From: Nocardia mangyaensis
Lineage (GTDB): Bacteria; Actinomycetota; Actinomycetes; Mycobacteriales; Mycobacteriaceae
Direction: 5' to 3'
DNA: 64,000 nucleotides
Assembly (NCBI RefSeq): GCF_001886715.1
Contig: NZ_CP018082.1
Location: forward strand, 806,001-870,000
A program made the position numbers and the translations under genes. Shown piece by piece: positions 45,296 to 56,500 of this stretch (position 1 is its first letter; every line of letters starts with the position of its first letter). Under the pieces are notes generated by a model that had not been told where the DNA came from, made no database searches, and saw only the letters and a list, made by a program, of their open reading frames with translations.

Positions 45296-45835
45296 ATGTC
45301 GCGTATTGGTAAGAAGCCCATCGAGATTCCGGCCGGCGTCGATATCACGCTCGACGGCCAGGTCGTCACCGTGAAGGGGCCCAAGGGCACCCTGTCGCAC
45401 ACTGTGGCCGAGCCGATCACCGTCACCAAGGGTGAGGGTAACGAGCTGGAGGTGGCCCGTCCCAACGACGAGCGCGCCAACCGCTCGCTGCACGGCCTGT
45501 CCCGCACCCTGATCGCCAACATGATCGAGGGTGTCACCAAGGGCTACGAGAAGAAGATGGAAATCTTCGGCGTCGGCTACCGCGTTGCCGCCAAGGGCTC
45601 GAACCTCGAGTTCGCCCTCGGCTACAGCCACCCGGTCCCGATCGAGGCCCCGGAAGGCATCACCTTCGCGGTGGAGTCGCCCACCAAGTTCTCCGTGTCC
45701 GGTATCGACAAGCAGAAGGTCGGCCAGATCTCCGCGGTGATCCACGGACTGCGCAAGCCCGACCCGTACAAGGGCAAGGGCATCCGCTACGCCGGCGAGG
45801 TCGTTCGCCGCAAGGTCGGAAAGACGGGTAAGTGA
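45296..45835 (+). CDS. rplF: Large ribosomal subunit protein uL6
   Basis: 179 residues. [20 protein letters not shown] and the C-terminal [19 protein letters not shown] are diagnostic. ATG 45296 follows GGGAGGAC; the longer open frame from 45092 is inside rpsH. Binds 23S rRNA near the factor-binding site. Confidence 0.99.
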   Translation: MSRIGKKPIEIPAGVDITLDGQVVTVKGPKGTLSHTVAEPITVTKGEGNELEVARPNDERANRSLHGLSRTLIANMIEGVTKGYEKKMEIFGVGYRVAAKGSNLEFALGYSHPVPIEAPEGITFAVESPTKFSVSGIDKQKVGQISAVIHGLRKPDPYKGKGIRYAGEVVRRKVGKTGK

Positions 45836-45837
45836 TC

Positions 45838-46245
45838 ATGGCGCAAACCGAAAACCAGAAGGCCAAGCGGATTCCGCTGGGCAAGGACGCATCGACGAAG
45901 CGTCGTCTGTCGAAGACTCGCCGTCACTTCCGTCTGCGCAAGAAGGTCGAAGGCACCACCGAGCGTCCGCGCCTGGTGGTCAACCGCTCCTCGCGGCACC
46001 TGCACGCTCAGCTCGTCGACGATTCGGTCGGCAAGACCATCGCCGCCGCGTCCTCGATCGAGGCCGACGTGCGTGCGCTGGAGGGCGACAAGTCCGCCAA
46101 GGGCGCCAAGGTCGGTCAGCTGATCGCCGAGCGCGCCAAGGCCGCCGGTATCGAGGCGGTCGTGTTCGACCGTGGTGGTCACGACTACCACGGCCGTATC
46201 GCGGCGCTGGCCGATGCCGCTCGTGAAGGCGGGTTGAAGTTCTGA
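45838..46245 (+). CDS. rplR: Large ribosomal subunit protein uL18
   Basis: 135 residues. [20 protein letters not shown] and [20 protein letters not shown] are conserved; it binds 5S rRNA. ATG 45838 is preferred over the GTG at 45832, which overlaps the rplF stop. Confidence 0.99.
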   Translation: MAQTENQKAKRIPLGKDASTKRRLSKTRRHFRLRKKVEGTTERPRLVVNRSSRHLHAQLVDDSVGKTIAAASSIEADVRALEGDKSAKGAKVGQLIAERAKAAGIEAVVFDRGGHDYHGRIAALADAAREGGLKF

Positions 46246-46291
46246 TGACGACTCAGCCTGTTATTTCCATTGTCGAAGAAGGGAACGTCTG

Positions 46292-46942
46292 ATGCCGGGA
46301 CGTCAGCGGCGTGACGGCGGCAACGGACCCGCCGGACAGAACACCAACAGCAGCGGTGGCCCCGAGGGCAACCGTCGCGGCGGCGGCGATCGTCGCGGTG
46401 GCGGCGATCGCCGGGACAACGCTGCCGAGAAGAACCAGCTCGAGCGCGTAGTCGCGATCAACCGCGTCTCCAAGGTCGTGAAGGGTGGTCGTCGCTTCAG
46501 CTTCACCGCCCTCGTGATCGTCGGTGACGGCAACGGTCTGGTCGGCGTCGGCTACGGCAAGGCCAAGGAAGTTCCCGCGGCCATCCAGAAGGGTGTCGAG
46601 GAGGCTCGCAAGAGCTTCTTCCGCGTCCCGATGATCGGCTCGACCATCACCCACCCGGTTCAGGGTGAGGCGGCGGCCGGTGTCGTCATGCTGCGTCCGG
46701 CTTCGCCCGGTACCGGTGTGATCGCCGGTGGCGCGGCGCGTGCCGTGCTCGAATGCGCTGGCATTCACGACATTCTGGCCAAGTCGCTCGGTAGCGACAA
46801 TGCGATCAACGTCGTTCACGCGACGGTTGCCGCGCTCAAGCTGCTCCAGCGTCCCGAAGAGGTTGCCGCGCGTCGTGGTCTGCCGATCGAGGATGTCGCT
46901 CCGGCGGGCATGCTGCGTGCGCGTGCGGGACAGGGAGCCTGA
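46292..46942 (+). CDS. rpsE: Small ribosomal subunit protein uS5
   Basis: 216 residues. The first ~45 residues are a Gly/Arg/Asn-rich disordered extension ([20 protein letters not shown]), usual in actinobacteria. The core begins [20 protein letters not shown] and has [20 protein letters not shown]. It is involved in decoding accuracy. GAAGGGAA precedes the start. Confidence 0.99.
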   Translation: MPGRQRRDGGNGPAGQNTNSSGGPEGNRRGGGDRRGGGDRRDNAAEKNQLERVVAINRVSKVVKGGRRFSFTALVIVGDGNGLVGVGYGKAKEVPAAIQKGVEEARKSFFRVPMIGSTITHPVQGEAAAGVVMLRPASPGTGVIAGGAARAVLECAGIHDILAKSLGSDNAINVVHATVAALKLLQRPEEVAARRGLPIEDVAPAGMLRARAGQGA

Positions 46943-46943
46943 C

Positions 46944-47123
46944 ATGGCAGATCTCAAGGTGACCCAGATCAAGAGCACGATCGGCGCCAAGGCGAACCAG
47001 CGCGACAGCCTGCGGACCCTCGGCCTGCGGAAGATCCGCCAGTCGGTGGTTCGTGAGGACAACGCTCAGAACCGCGGTCTGATCAACGTCGTGCGCCACC
47101 TCGTAACAGTTGAGGAGGTCTGA
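46944..47123 (+). CDS. rpmD: Large ribosomal subunit protein uL30
   Basis: 59 residues: [20 protein letters not shown] and [20 protein letters not shown]. The start is ATG 46944, one base after the rpsE stop; the longer frame from 46728 lies within rpsE. Confidence 0.98.
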   Translation: MADLKVTQIKSTIGAKANQRDSLRTLGLRKIRQSVVREDNAQNRGLINVVRHLVTVEEV

Positions 47124-47124
47124 C

Positions 47125-47568
47125 ATGACCATCAAATTGCACCACCTGCGTCCTGCGCCGGGTTCCAAGACCGAGAAGACCCGTGTGGGTCGCGGTGAGG
47201 GTTCCAAGGGCAAGACCGCCGGTCGTGGTACCAAGGGCACCAAGGCCCGCAAGAACGTCCCCGCGGCGTTCGAGGGTGGCCAGATGCCGCTGCACATGCG
47301 ACTGCCGAAGCTGAAGGGCTTCACCAATCGCTTCCGGGTCGAGTACCAGGTCGTGAATGTGGGTCGTATCGCCGAGCTGTTCCCCGAGGGCGGCACGGTC
47401 GGTAAGGCCGAGCTGGTCGCGGCCGGCGCCGTTCGCAAGAACGAGCTGGTCAAGGTGCTCGGCGACGGTGAGATCGGTGTCGCGGTCCAGGTGACCGCCG
47501 ACAAGGTGACCGGCTCCGCCAAGGAGAAGATCGCCGCCGCCGGTGGCACCGTCACCGAACTGGCCTGA
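47125..47568 (+). CDS. rplO: Large ribosomal subunit protein uL15
   Basis: 147 residues. [20 protein letters not shown] and [20 protein letters not shown] are conserved. ATG 47125 follows TGAGGAGG. Last gene of the unit; a strong terminator follows, which uncouples secY from it. Confidence 0.99.
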   Translation: MTIKLHHLRPAPGSKTEKTRVGRGEGSKGKTAGRGTKGTKARKNVPAAFEGGQMPLHMRLPKLKGFTNRFRVEYQVVNVGRIAELFPEGGTVGKAELVAAGAVRKNELVKVLGDGEIGVAVQVTADKVTGSAKEKIAAAGGTVTELA

Positions 47569-47588
47569 CGGTACGCTAGACGACAGTG

Positions 47589-47621
47589 GACACCGGACGA
47601 GTCGAGAGCTCGTCCGGTGTC
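47589..47621 (+). terminator. Terminator after rplO
   Basis: Arms GACACCGGACGAG (47589-47601) and CTCGTCCGGTGTC (47609-47621), loop of seven, with further ACAGT/ACTGT pairing around it. The 47622-47737 remainder presumably holds the secY promoter. Confidence 0.85.
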
Positions 47622-47737
47622 ACTGTTAGAGTCTCAACCAGTGTTGTCTGCCAAGCCCGTCATCGGCTGACGTTCCCGCACTACCCGCTATGGGGTTAAG
47701 CCGCATGGCATGACCATGTCGTTCGCCAGGAGGATTT

Positions 47738-49060
47738 GTGCTTTCCGCCTTCGTATCGGCCTTCCGGACTCCGGACTTACGGCGGAAGATTCTCTTCACG
47801 CTGGGGTTGATCGCGCTGTACCGGTTGGGTGCCGCGCTGCCGTCCCCCGGCGTCGATTACCGCGCGGTCCAAGACTGCGTGCAGCTGGTCTCCGGTGGTG
47901 AGAACGCCGGTATCTACCAGCTCATCAATCTCTTCTCCGGTGGTGCGCTGCTGCAGCTGTCGGTGTTCGCGATCGGCATCATGCCGTACATCACCGCGAG
48001 CATCATCATCCAGCTGCTGACCGTCGTCATCCCGCGCTTCGAGGAGCTGCGCAAGGAAGGCCAAGCAGGCCAGACCAAGATGACGCAGTACACCCGGTAC
48101 CTGTCGATCGCGCTCGCGGTCCTGCAGGCCACCGGACTCGTCGCGCTGGCCGCGCGTGGTCAGCTGCTGCAGGGCTGCCAACAGGACATTCTCGCCGACA
48201 CCAGCATCTTCGGCATGGTCATCATCGTCCTGGTGATGACCGCCGGTGCCGCGCTGGTCATGTGGTTCGGCGAGCAGATCACCGAGCGCGGTGTCGGCAA
48301 CGGCATGTCGCTGCTCATCTTCGCCGGTATCGCCGCCCGCATCCCGCTCGACGGCAAGCAGATCCTCGACACCCGCGGCGGCATGGTCTTCAGCCTCGTG
48401 TGTGTCGGTGTGCTGGCCATCATCATCGCGGTGATCTTCGTCGAGCAGGGTCAGCGCCGGATTCCGGTGCAATACGCCAAGCGGGTGGTGGGCCGCAAGA
48501 TGTACGGCGGCTCGTCGACCTACCTGCCGCTGAAGGTCAACCAGGCCGGCGTCATCCCGGTGATCTTCGCGTCCTCGCTGCTCTATCTGCCCAACCTGAT
48601 CGCGCAGTTGACCGGGTCCAGCACGGCGACGGAGCCGAGTTGGTGGCAGGAGATCATCCAGAAGTACCTGGTGAACCCCTCCAACCCGGTCTATATCGCC
48701 ATCTACTTCGGTCTGATCGTTTTCTTCACCTACTTCTACGTCGCGATCACCTTCAACCCGGAGGAACGCGCGGATGAGATGAAGAAGTTCGGCGGCTTCA
48801 TTCCGGGCTACCGTCCCGGCAAGCCGACCGCCGACTATCTCAACTACGTACTGAGCCGCATCACCCTGCCCGGCTCGCTCTACCTCGGCGCGGTCGCCGT
48901 GCTCCCGAACGTGTTCCTCGACATGGGTAATTCGGGTGCGGTGGCGAACATGCCATTCGGCGGTACCGCGGTGCTCATCATGGTCAGCGTCGGTCTCGAC
49001 ACGGTCAAGCAGATCGAGAGCCAGCTGATGAATCGAAATTACGAAGGGTTCCTCAAGTGA
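47738..49060 (+). CDS. secY: Protein translocase subunit SecY
   Basis: 440 residues with ten transmembrane helices. Landmarks are [20 protein letters not shown] at helix 1, the plug region [28 protein letters not shown], and the cytoplasmic loop [20 protein letters not shown]. It forms the Sec channel with SecE and SecG, which are not in the window. GTG 47738 follows AGGAGGATTT. Its stop overlaps the adk start (GTGA). Confidence 0.98.
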   Translation: MLSAFVSAFRTPDLRRKILFTLGLIALYRLGAALPSPGVDYRAVQDCVQLVSGGENAGIYQLINLFSGGALLQLSVFAIGIMPYITASIIIQLLTVVIPRFEELRKEGQAGQTKMTQYTRYLSIALAVLQATGLVALAARGQLLQGCQQDILADTSIFGMVIIVLVMTAGAALVMWFGEQITERGVGNGMSLLIFAGIAARIPLDGKQILDTRGGMVFSLVCVGVLAIIIAVIFVEQGQRRIPVQYAKRVVGRKMYGGSSTYLPLKVNQAGVIPVIFASSLLYLPNLIAQLTGSSTATEPSWWQEIIQKYLVNPSNPVYIAIYFGLIVFFTYFYVAITFNPEERADEMKKFGGFIPGYRPGKPTADYLNYVLSRITLPGSLYLGAVAVLPNVFLDMGNSGAVANMPFGGTAVLIMVSVGLDTVKQIESQLMNRNYEGFLK

Positions 49061-49602
49061 GAGTTGTTCTGCTCGGTCCGCCGGGTGCCGGCAAAGGTAC
49101 TCAGGCCGTCCTGCTGTCGGAGAAGCTGGGCGTTCCGCACATCTCCACCGGAGACCTCTTCCGCGCGAACATCAGCCAGCAGACCGCGCTGGGCCGCGAG
49201 GCGCAGAAGTACATGGACGCCGGCGACCTCGTGCCGAGCGATGTCACCAACCGCATGGTCGAGGCCCGCGTGGCCGAGCCCGACGCGGCCAACGGCTTCG
49301 TGCTCGACGGCTACCCGCGCACGGTCGATCAGGCCGACGCGCTGAAGAAGATCCTCGAGCACAACGGCACCGCGCTCGACGCCGTGCTGTGCTTCGTGGT
49401 CGCCGAGGACACGGTGGTCGAGCGCATGCTCGCCCGTGGGCGCGCCGACGACACCGAGGACGTCATCCGCAACCGGCTGCGGGTCTACCGTGAGGAGACC
49501 GAGCCGCTGCTCGAGTACTACGACGGACTCGTCGTGACCGTCGACGGCATCGGCGAGGTCGACGAAGTCAACGCGCGGGCGCTCAGCGCCCTCGGTCAGT
49601 AA
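49057..49602 (+). CDS. adk: Adenylate kinase
   Basis: 181 residues, the short-lid form of actinobacteria without a zinc [23 protein letters not shown] holds the P-loop; GDLFRANI and [15 protein letters not shown] bind [23 protein letters not shown] is the lid/arginine region. It converts ATP and AMP to two ADP. GTG 49057 overlaps the secY stop. Confidence 0.98.
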   Translation: MRVVLLGPPGAGKGTQAVLLSEKLGVPHISTGDLFRANISQQTALGREAQKYMDAGDLVPSDVTNRMVEARVAEPDAANGFVLDGYPRTVDQADALKKILEHNGTALDAVLCFVVAEDTVVERMLARGRADDTEDVIRNRLRVYREETEPLLEYYDGLVVTVDGIGEVDEVNARALSALGQ

Positions 49603-49627
49603 CCACCGATCGGAGTACTGAGGCCGG

Positions 49628-50425
49628 ATGGTCTTCCACCGTAAGAAGAAGGTCGTGCCGTTCCGGACGGCGGGCGAACTGGACGCCATGGCGGCGGCCG
49701 GGGCGATCGTCGGCCGGACGCTCGTGGCCGTGCGCGCCGCGGCCAAGCCCGGCGTGTCCACGCTGGAGCTCGACGAGGTGGCCGAGCAGACGATCCGGGA
49801 TGCGGGCGCCGTCCCGTCGTTCAAGGGTTATCACGGCTTCCCCGGCTCGATCTGTTCTTCGGTGAACGACCGGGTGGTCCACGGGATCCCCTCGGCGAAA
49901 GAGATCCTCACCGAGGGAGATCTGGTCTCGATCGACTGTGGCGCCATCCTCGACGGCTGGCACGGTGATTCGGCGTGGACGTTCGGCGTCGGCAACATCA
50001 TCGAGGCCGATGCGCTGCTGAGCGAGGCGACCAAGTTGTCGATGGAGGCCGGTATCGCGGCGATGCTGCCCGACAACCGCCTCACCGATGTCTCGCACGC
50101 CATCGAACTGGGCACCCGTGCCGCCGAGGCCGCACACGGTCGTGCCTACGGCATCGTCGATGGTTACGGCGGGCACGCCATCGGCCGCGAGATGCACATG
50201 GACCCGTTCCTGCCGAACGAAGGCGCTCCCGGTAAGGGCCCGCGCCTGGTGGTCGGTTCGGTGCTGGCGATCGAGCCGATGCTCACCCTCGGCACCACCG
50301 AGACCACGACTCTCGACGACGACTGGACCGTCGTCACCACCGACGGCACTCGTGCCGCGCACTGGGAGCACAGCGTCGCCGTCACCGAAGACGGTCCGCG
50401 CATCCTCACCTTGCGCCCGGAGTAG
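49628..50425 (+). CDS. map: Methionine aminopeptidase, type I
   Basis: 265 residues. Metal ligands are the Asp residues in [16 protein letters not shown], His in [15 protein letters not shown], and Glu in VLAIEPML and WEHSVAVTE. It removes the initiator Met from nascent proteins and follows adk as in mycobacteria. ATG 49628; a GGAG lies 13 bases ahead. Residues before the pita-bread fold are few, so this is the shorter, MapA-like form. Confidence 0.97.
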   Translation: MVFHRKKKVVPFRTAGELDAMAAAGAIVGRTLVAVRAAAKPGVSTLELDEVAEQTIRDAGAVPSFKGYHGFPGSICSSVNDRVVHGIPSAKEILTEGDLVSIDCGAILDGWHGDSAWTFGVGNIIEADALLSEATKLSMEAGIAAMLPDNRLTDVSHAIELGTRAAEAAHGRAYGIVDGYGGHAIGREMHMDPFLPNEGAPGKGPRLVVGSVLAIEPMLTLGTTETTTLDDDWTVVTTDGTRAAHWEHSVAVTEDGPRILTLRPE

Positions 50426-50440
50426 TCCGCACTCTTTCCT

Positions 50441-50479
50441 CGGCCCGGTCAGCCTTCCAACAGGATGGTGACCGGGCCG
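50441..50479. terminator. Inverted repeat between map and dtd
   Basis: CGGCCCGGTCA (50441-50451) and TGACCGGGCCG (50469-50479), 11-bp arms and a 17-base loop. It overlaps the last codons of dtd and can terminate map transcription. Confidence 0.55.
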
Positions 50480-50892
50480 TCGTTCGTCAGGGTGATCTGC
50501 ATGTGGGCGCCGAATCGGCCGGTGGCCACCGTCGCGCCGAGTTCGCGGAGCGCGGCGGCGTAGGCGTCGACCAGAGGTTCGGCGACAGTGCCGGGCGCGG
50601 CGGCGTTCCAGGATGGGCGGCGGCCCTTCGCCGTATTGGCGTAGAGGGTGAACTGGCTGACGACCAGGATGGGGGCGTTCAGATCCGCGGCGCAGCGTTC
50701 GCCGTCGAGGATGCGCAGTCGCCAGGTCTTGTCGGCCAATGCTTTCGCGGTCGTCTCGGTGTCGGTGTGGGTCGCGCCGACGAGGGCGAGCAGACCGTGC
50801 GGACTACCCACCTGCGCCGGGTCGATCCGGCCGACCACCTCGTCGTCCACACTCACCTGGGCGCTGGTCACCCGCTGCAGCAGTACTCGCAC
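50449..50892 (-). CDS. dtd: D-aminoacyl-tRNA deacylase
   Basis: 147 residues from GTG 50892, beginning [20 protein letters not shown], the canonical start of [23 protein letters not shown] carries the catalytic SQFTLY motif, and the C-terminal [16 protein letters not shown] contains the Gly-Pro substrate-rejection motif. It frees tRNAs charged with D-amino acids or glycine. An in-frame ATG at 50904 would add four residues. Confidence 0.95.
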   Translation of the reverse strand: MRVLLQRVTSAQVSVDDEVVGRIDPAQVGSPHGLLALVGATHTDTETTAKALADKTWRLRILDGERCAADLNAPILVVSQFTLYANTAKGRRPSWNAAAPGTVAEPLVDAYAAALRELGATVATGRFGAHMQITLTNDGPVTILLEG

Positions 50893-50935
50893 AGTCACGA
50901 TCATGCCGGGTGGTGCGGCCCGGCGGTGGTTCGGG

Positions 50936-52471
50936 TCAGTCCTTGCCGAAGAACAGGATGCTGGACCCGAAATCGGTGAGTGGGGCCTTCTCCGCGGCCT
51001 GGCGGATGCCGCTGCCCGGCAGTTCGGTCACCTTCGCGAACATCGATGCGTTGCCGAAGGCCGCGCGGACCTGAGTCTCGGAGGCGTAGTCGGCGCCGTA
51101 GTCGGCGAGGGTGGCGAAGTCCAGCGGAGCCAGCGGCGCGTCCAGCGGAGCCTGCCCGGCCGGTCGGCCCAGCGCCGCGTACTGGGTGGCGACGCCGCTG
51201 TCGTAGAGGCACAGCTCGTAGGAGATGTTCTCGATGGTGGCGACGGTGAGCACCGGCCACTTCTCCGAAAGGCGCATCGCCAGGGGATGTTTGGCTAGCG
51301 CGCCGATCTCCCAATTCAGGCTCTTGACCGAAATCCAGCTGCCGGAAGCCTTCTCGACGAGTATCACATCGGCACCGAGATCGGTCGCCGCATTGGTGAC
51401 CGGTTCCTTGACGCCCCAATGCTTTTCGTGCACCCCGGCGAAACGGCCCGCGTCCACCGGTTCGGCGCCGTCGCGGGCGTACGCGGCGACGATCGCGGCG
51501 CGCACCTGTTCGAGCGCGTCCGGCGCCGAACAGCGCACCGCGATCGCGCCGTAGGTGGCCGAGATCTCGACCGGCCGGGACGGCGGTTCCGGCATGGCGC
51601 CGGCCGCGAGCGGCTTGAGCCCGACGAGTGCGAGCCGCCAGTTGATCTCGTCGATGGTGGCCAGGTCGCCGCCCGACTGATACAGAATCTGCTGCTGGGT
51701 CAGCCGACCGGCGCGCTCGAGCGTCGTCGCGCCCAGCTTCACCAGCGCCTGGGTGGTCTTGAGCGTGAGATCGAGCTCCTCGACCCGGGTTTCGCGCAGC
51801 TGTGCCGTCGCGGCCGCCGAGGTCACTTCGGAGTACAGCGCGCGATAGCTCGCGATCGCCTGCTTGCGCGAGCGCCCGACCATCATCGTGCGCAGCAGGG
51901 TGCTGAGACTGGCCAGGTACTTGCCCGGCTGCTCGGGCGAGCGCGCGTACATCGCGGCCCGGATGCGTACCGCCGACTCGGTGGCCGCGACCGCCGCGTC
52001 GTGATCGAGGCGCATCAGCCAGACACCACACTTGGACAACCCATCGGCGCACATGGCCGACACCCCGGGATAGTCCTGGGCCACCTGCCGATACGCCGAG
52101 CAGGCACTGCGAATCGTGTTGGTCGCCAGCTGACGATGCCCCACCAGCCGCGTCGCCTGCTCGAACAGCCGCAGCGCGTCCTGCAGCGCCCCGGCGTACT
52201 CGTAGGTGACGTACCCCTCGACCAGCCAGTGCAGCCGGATCGCGACGGCTTCCTGGGCGGGCTCCAAGGACTCAGCGGTCCGGTCCCGGCCGGAGGGGTC
52301 GTCCCTGGTGGCGAGCAGGCCCTGGGCGAGCTCGGTCAGCGAGCCGGCCAGGCGCAGATAGTCGTCGGGAGTCTGGCTGCGGGTCTGGCTGCGGTCCGCC
52401 GCGACGCGCCGTTCGAGGCCGCTCAGATCGGTCATGAGCAGTTCCATCGCGACGTCAATCTCCGGCCCCAT
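50936..52471 (-). CDS. Helical-repeat (TPR-like) protein of unknown function
   Basis: About 511 residues. Residues ~30-280 are helical with TPR-like spacing ([60 protein letters not shown]). The C-terminal ~220 residues form a separate globular part ([40 protein letters not shown]) that I do not recognise. It is divergent from the toxin cassette, 251 bp away, so a regulatory, chaperone or immunity role is conceivable but unproven. ATG 52471 is tentative; ATG 52447 has GGAG ahead. The 868-codon open frame upstream is antisense to cassette genes and rejected. Confidence 0.65.
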   Translation of the reverse strand: MGPEIDVAMELLMTDLSGLERRVAADRSQTRSQTPDDYLRLAGSLTELAQGLLATRDDPSGRDRTAESLEPAQEAVAIRLHWLVEGYVTYEYAGALQDALRLFEQATRLVGHRQLATNTIRSACSAYRQVAQDYPGVSAMCADGLSKCGVWLMRLDHDAAVAATESAVRIRAAMYARSPEQPGKYLASLSTLLRTMMVGRSRKQAIASYRALYSEVTSAAATAQLRETRVEELDLTLKTTQALVKLGATTLERAGRLTQQQILYQSGGDLATIDEINWRLALVGLKPLAAGAMPEPPSRPVEISATYGAIAVRCSAPDALEQVRAAIVAAYARDGAEPVDAGRFAGVHEKHWGVKEPVTNAATDLGADVILVEKASGSWISVKSLNWEIGALAKHPLAMRLSEKWPVLTVATIENISYELCLYDSGVATQYAALGRPAGQAPLDAPLAPLDFATLADYGADYASETQVRAAFGNASMFAKVTELPGSGIRQAAEKAPLTDFGSSILFFGKD

Positions 52472-52722
52472 CAGTCGATCGTCCGCAGCCGCAGGGCGGC
52501 CGTCAGTGCTTCGATCGAGTCTGTCACACATCATCGTCGGCCGTCGGACCGTCTCGCCGATTGCCGACGTCGAATTCGGGCCAGGGCAGGTGCGATTCTG
52601 GTAGCCACTGAACGAATGCTGGTGATTGCCAGCGTCATCCATCATTTCTTGTTCATCTACGCGCAACGGCCGGTTCGCCCGCTCCTGGCAGTCTCGGCGG
52701 ACGCGGATCGAAGGAGTGAGTG

Positions 52723-53034
52723 ATGACCGACAGCGTTGACGTCGACACCGTGCGGCTGCGTCGCGCCGCGGGCGACACCCGGCGAGCCCGAGGCAGCCTC
52801 GACGACGTGATGTCGACCCTGTCGACCGCCCTCGACGCGCAGGGCGAGGCGCCATGGGGGACGGACAAGATCGGCAGCACGTTCGCCGAGCAGTACGTGC
52901 CCTACCGGACGAATCTGGAGACGGCCGGCGAGAACATGGGCACCACGCTGGGCAGCATGGCCGATGGCCAGACCACAGCGGCCGTGGAGTTCGACCGGAT
53001 GGAATCCGGCAACCGCGACAGTTTCGAGCGCTGA
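52723..53034 (+). CDS. WXG100-like small secretion-associated protein
   Basis: 103 residues, helical. LRRAAGDTRRARGSLDDVMS, then a central EAPWGTDKIGSTFAEQYVPY, with the Trp-Gly turn between two helices, and a C-terminal helix. This is the size and shape of ESAT-6/WXG100 relatives that accompany or chaperone type VII secreted toxins; WGT replaces WXG. GGAG precedes ATG 52723. Seven bases separate it from the next gene. Confidence 0.75.
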   Translation: MTDSVDVDTVRLRRAAGDTRRARGSLDDVMSTLSTALDAQGEAPWGTDKIGSTFAEQYVPYRTNLETAGENMGTTLGSMADGQTTAAVEFDRMESGNRDSFER

Positions 53035-53041
53035 GGCCGCG

Positions 53042-53515
53042 GTGAGCGCGAGCAACGATTTTCCGATCCCGGACCTCGCGGCGGTCATGGACGACTACCG
53101 CGCGCAGATGTCCCAGCTCAACGAGGTCCAACAGCAGCGCGATCAGCTGACGGCGAAGGTCACCGTGCGCAAATGTGTCACCGTCACCGTCAATGCCGAC
53201 GGGCAGGTGATCGAGACCGCGTTCGCCTCGCGAGTCGAGGATCTGAGCTACTCCGAGATCGCCAAGGCGGTCACCGAGGCCGCGCAGCAGGCCGCCGCGG
53301 AGGTCATGCGCAAGTCGATGGAACTCCTGGCGCCCCTGTACGAGAACAATGCCCAGCTGCCGAAGCTGTCCGACTTCCTTCCCGAGATCGACGAAGCGGG
53401 GATGGCTCCGGGCTCGGCGTCCTGGGGGACCGCGCTGAACGGCGACGTCGTCGATGGCAGCGATGCGGGTACCCGACCCGGCAGGAGTGGAGGGGTCACC
53501 GACTCGAGCTGGTGA
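53042..53515 (+). CDS. YbaB/EbfC-like protein of the toxin cassette
   Basis: 157 residues. MSQLNEVQQQRDQLTAKVTV, VTVTVNADGQVIETAFASRV and YSEIAKAVTEAAQQAAAEVM follow the helix-strands-helix order of YbaB nucleoid-associated proteins. Actinobacterial toxin loci often carry such a gene between the WXG100 gene and the toxin. It may act as a chaperone or a DNA-binding regulator. GTG 53042; the open frame beginning at 52964 is inside the upstream gene. The C-terminal ~30 residues are Gly/Asp/Ser-rich. Confidence 0.75.
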   Translation: MSASNDFPIPDLAAVMDDYRAQMSQLNEVQQQRDQLTAKVTVRKCVTVTVNADGQVIETAFASRVEDLSYSEIAKAVTEAAQQAAAEVMRKSMELLAPLYENNAQLPKLSDFLPEIDEAGMAPGSASWGTALNGDVVDGSDAGTRPGRSGGVTDSSW

Positions 53516-53532
53516 CCTGTTCCTGAATCCCG

Positions 53533-56500
53533 ATGTCCTCACCGATCGTTCCGCCGCGGCTCGCCGATGCCATCAGCAACGCCCCCGGCTGGCTCCAGAC
53601 CACGCTGGAGTTCATCGCCGGACAGGAATGGCCGGATGGGGAGCCCGCCAAGATGTGGGCCCTGGCCGATGCCTGGGAAGCGGCGGCCGAGGCGCTCGAG
53701 GGCGTCGAGGACGACATCGGTGATGCGAAGGCGGCCGCGCTGTTGGCTGTCTCCTCGGGAGAAGCCAGCAGGAAGATGGGGTCGGCGTTCGACGTCTTCC
53801 TCAACGGCCTGAAGACCAGCGACGGCGAGCAGCCCTCGATCTCCGAGCTGGCCGGTCACTTCCGCGAAGTCGCCGAGATGACCGACAAGACCGGCACGGA
53901 CATCGACTACGCGCAGGCCATGATGATCGGCACGCTCATCGCGTTCATCATCGAAGTGGCGCTGTCGTTCATTCCGCCGGTGCGGGCGCCGTTCGGTATC
54001 GCCGCCGCGGTGTTCCGGACGCAGGCGGTGCTGCGGGGTATCGCCACCCGGCTGCTGGCCGCGGTGTTGCGCCGGGTGGGGCCGGCTGCGGCGCGCAAGG
54101 CGGTGGAATTCACGGCCAAGACAGTGTCTTTCACGATCCGGAACACCGCCATCGACACCGGGATCGGTGCCGGGCTCGATGGCGGTATCCAGGGCTTGCA
54201 GCTCAACAACAACACCCGGCAGAGTTTCGACGCCAACCAGTTCAAGACCACCCTCGTCACCTCGGCGGCCGGTGGGTTGACCGCCGGCATCGGTGGCGGC
54301 TTGGCCGGCCGGGTTCTGCCCCGCGGCATGAGCCCTACGACGGCCGGGATCATCACCGGTAGCACGGCGGGACTCACTGGTGCCCTCGGTGGCTGGGCGG
54401 CCGGCGGCCTCATGACCGGCAACTGGGACTTCGACCCGCGCATGCTGACCTCGGGTGTGATCCAGGGTGGGGTTTCCGGCGGATTCTCGGGGCGTCGAGA
54501 GGTTCGGTTCGCCGGGTTCCGGATGGGTGATGGGGCGGGCTTCGTCGACAACACGCGGATCGGCGGTACCCCCGGTTCGCCGTCGGGGACCGGTGATGGT
54601 GCCGGACCGGGTGCGACCGGCGATGGTTCGGGGGCGGGCAATGCCGGGGGCGTCAACGGGGACGGGTCGGCGAATGGCGCGGCCTCCGGGAGCGGGCAGT
54701 CGACCGGTGGTACTCAGCCGGGTGGAACGCAGGGTGGGGGCGCGCAGTCGGGAGGCGCGCAGACTGGTGGCGCGCAAACAGCTGGTGCGCAGGCGGGAGG
54801 GGCCCAGACTGGCGGTGCGCAGGCTGGGGGAGCTCAGACTGGTGGTACGCAGACCGGCGGCGAGACGCAGACTGGTGGTACGCACACCGGCGGGGGCACC
54901 CAGACCGGGGGCCAAACCCAAACCGGCGGTACACAATCCGGTTCCGACAATGGCGGAGAGTCGGGCGGACAGCCGAACAACGGCTCACAGAACGGGTCCG
55001 GGGAGCGTGCGACCTCGGACAGCGGGGCGCGCGTAGCCGAGGACGGGAGCGGAAACACCACCACCGATTCCGGCGCGCGGTCCGGTGAGGCGGGCACCGG
55101 GGAGTCGCGATCCGGTGTGGGCTCCGACGGCGGCGGGCGAAGTGGTGGCGATTCGGGTGGCGCGGGCTCGCGGACGTCCGGCCTGGATGGGCTGACCTCC
55201 GGGTTGTCGTCGTCGGACGCGGGGCTGGGTTCCGGTGCCGGATCGACAGGCGGAGTCGGGCAGCCGGTTTCCCCGGTGATGGCGGCGCCCGCCGCTGGTG
55301 TGGCGCCGACGGCGGCCGCACCGGCAACGGCAGCCGGCCCCGCCGCAGCCGCGAACCCGACCGGAACAAGTACTCAATCCGCGACGCCCACCGGCTCGGA
55401 TGCCCGCGGCACAGCTGCTCGCCCGACCGCGCCAGACGGTCGGGGACTGTCGGGTACCGCTGAACCGGCGACCGGGACCGGTCCGGAGAGCACGGCCTCG
55501 AACCAACCCGCCGCCGGACCGGCGGACCGTACCGCCGCCTCGGCGGACACCGGCGACGCGAGGTCCCGGGCAGGTGCCGCCGACCTCGGCGCCACCCCGG
55601 CCTCCTCGGACCCAGCCTCGGCACTGCAGGCCCGATCCGGCGGCCCGGAAGCCACACGCGCCGACCCTGGCGCCGCCGCCGACCGCTCGGTGACCAGCGA
55701 TCCCGGCGGCTCCGACGTCCGCCCAGCCGTCCCCACCCTCGCGAACGGCGCCACCGCCGATCCGACGGGCACAGCGGGCGAGGCGGATTCCGGCGGGCGT
55801 CCGTCCGCTGAAGGTGAGGCCGATGCTGGGGGTCCGGCGCGGTCGGACGGTGAGAATTCCGTTGCCGATGGGCTTCGGCCGTATCCCGGTACTGATGGGG
55901 TGGTCGATCCGGCTTCGGCTGTGCCGTCTGCCGACGGTGGGGAGCCCGGTGGTGCGGTGGATCCGGGTGGTCGAGCCGATGCGCGCACCACCGCGGACGG
56001 TCGGAGGCCGGATGACGGTGCCGATCCGGCGGTGGTGGTCGCGCCAGTGCAGCCGGTCAACAGCGGCGGGACGGGTCGACCGGCCGCAGCGGATCCTGGG
56101 GCGGACCGGTCCGATTCGAGTAGGTCCAACGGGCCCGAATCAGACGGGACACCAAGCGATCCCGACGATCAGGTCGTCGGCCGCTGCGCGGATCTGTCGC
56201 TCGCGGAGATCAGGGAGCGCACCGGCAGTGACACGATCCGCGAGTTCGACCGGGAAGTCGGCCTGGACGGCGTCACCGGACGTGAACTCGTCGATGCCGC
56301 CGGTGGGGAATTGCGTCGGTTCGGCAGCCACCGTGCCATGGTCATGGATCTGCTGCGGGCAGGCGACGGTACGTCCATGCTGGTCGTGGACGCGTACAAG
56401 GGCAGCACGAACGAACATGGCGTCGGCGCCCACGCCTACGTGATGGTGAACGAGGGCGGGCGAATCATCGTCCGCGATCCAGCCACCGGCGCCGAACACG

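Noticed and set aside
50936..53542. 868-codon version of the helical-repeat gene
   Set aside because: The first ~350 codons lie antisense to the WXG100-like and YbaB-like genes and have shadow composition; the coding part starts near 52471.
54706..54945. CRISPR-like array
   Set aside because: The repeats are short, imperfect, in frame and encode a Gly/Gln/Thr linker; there are no spacers.
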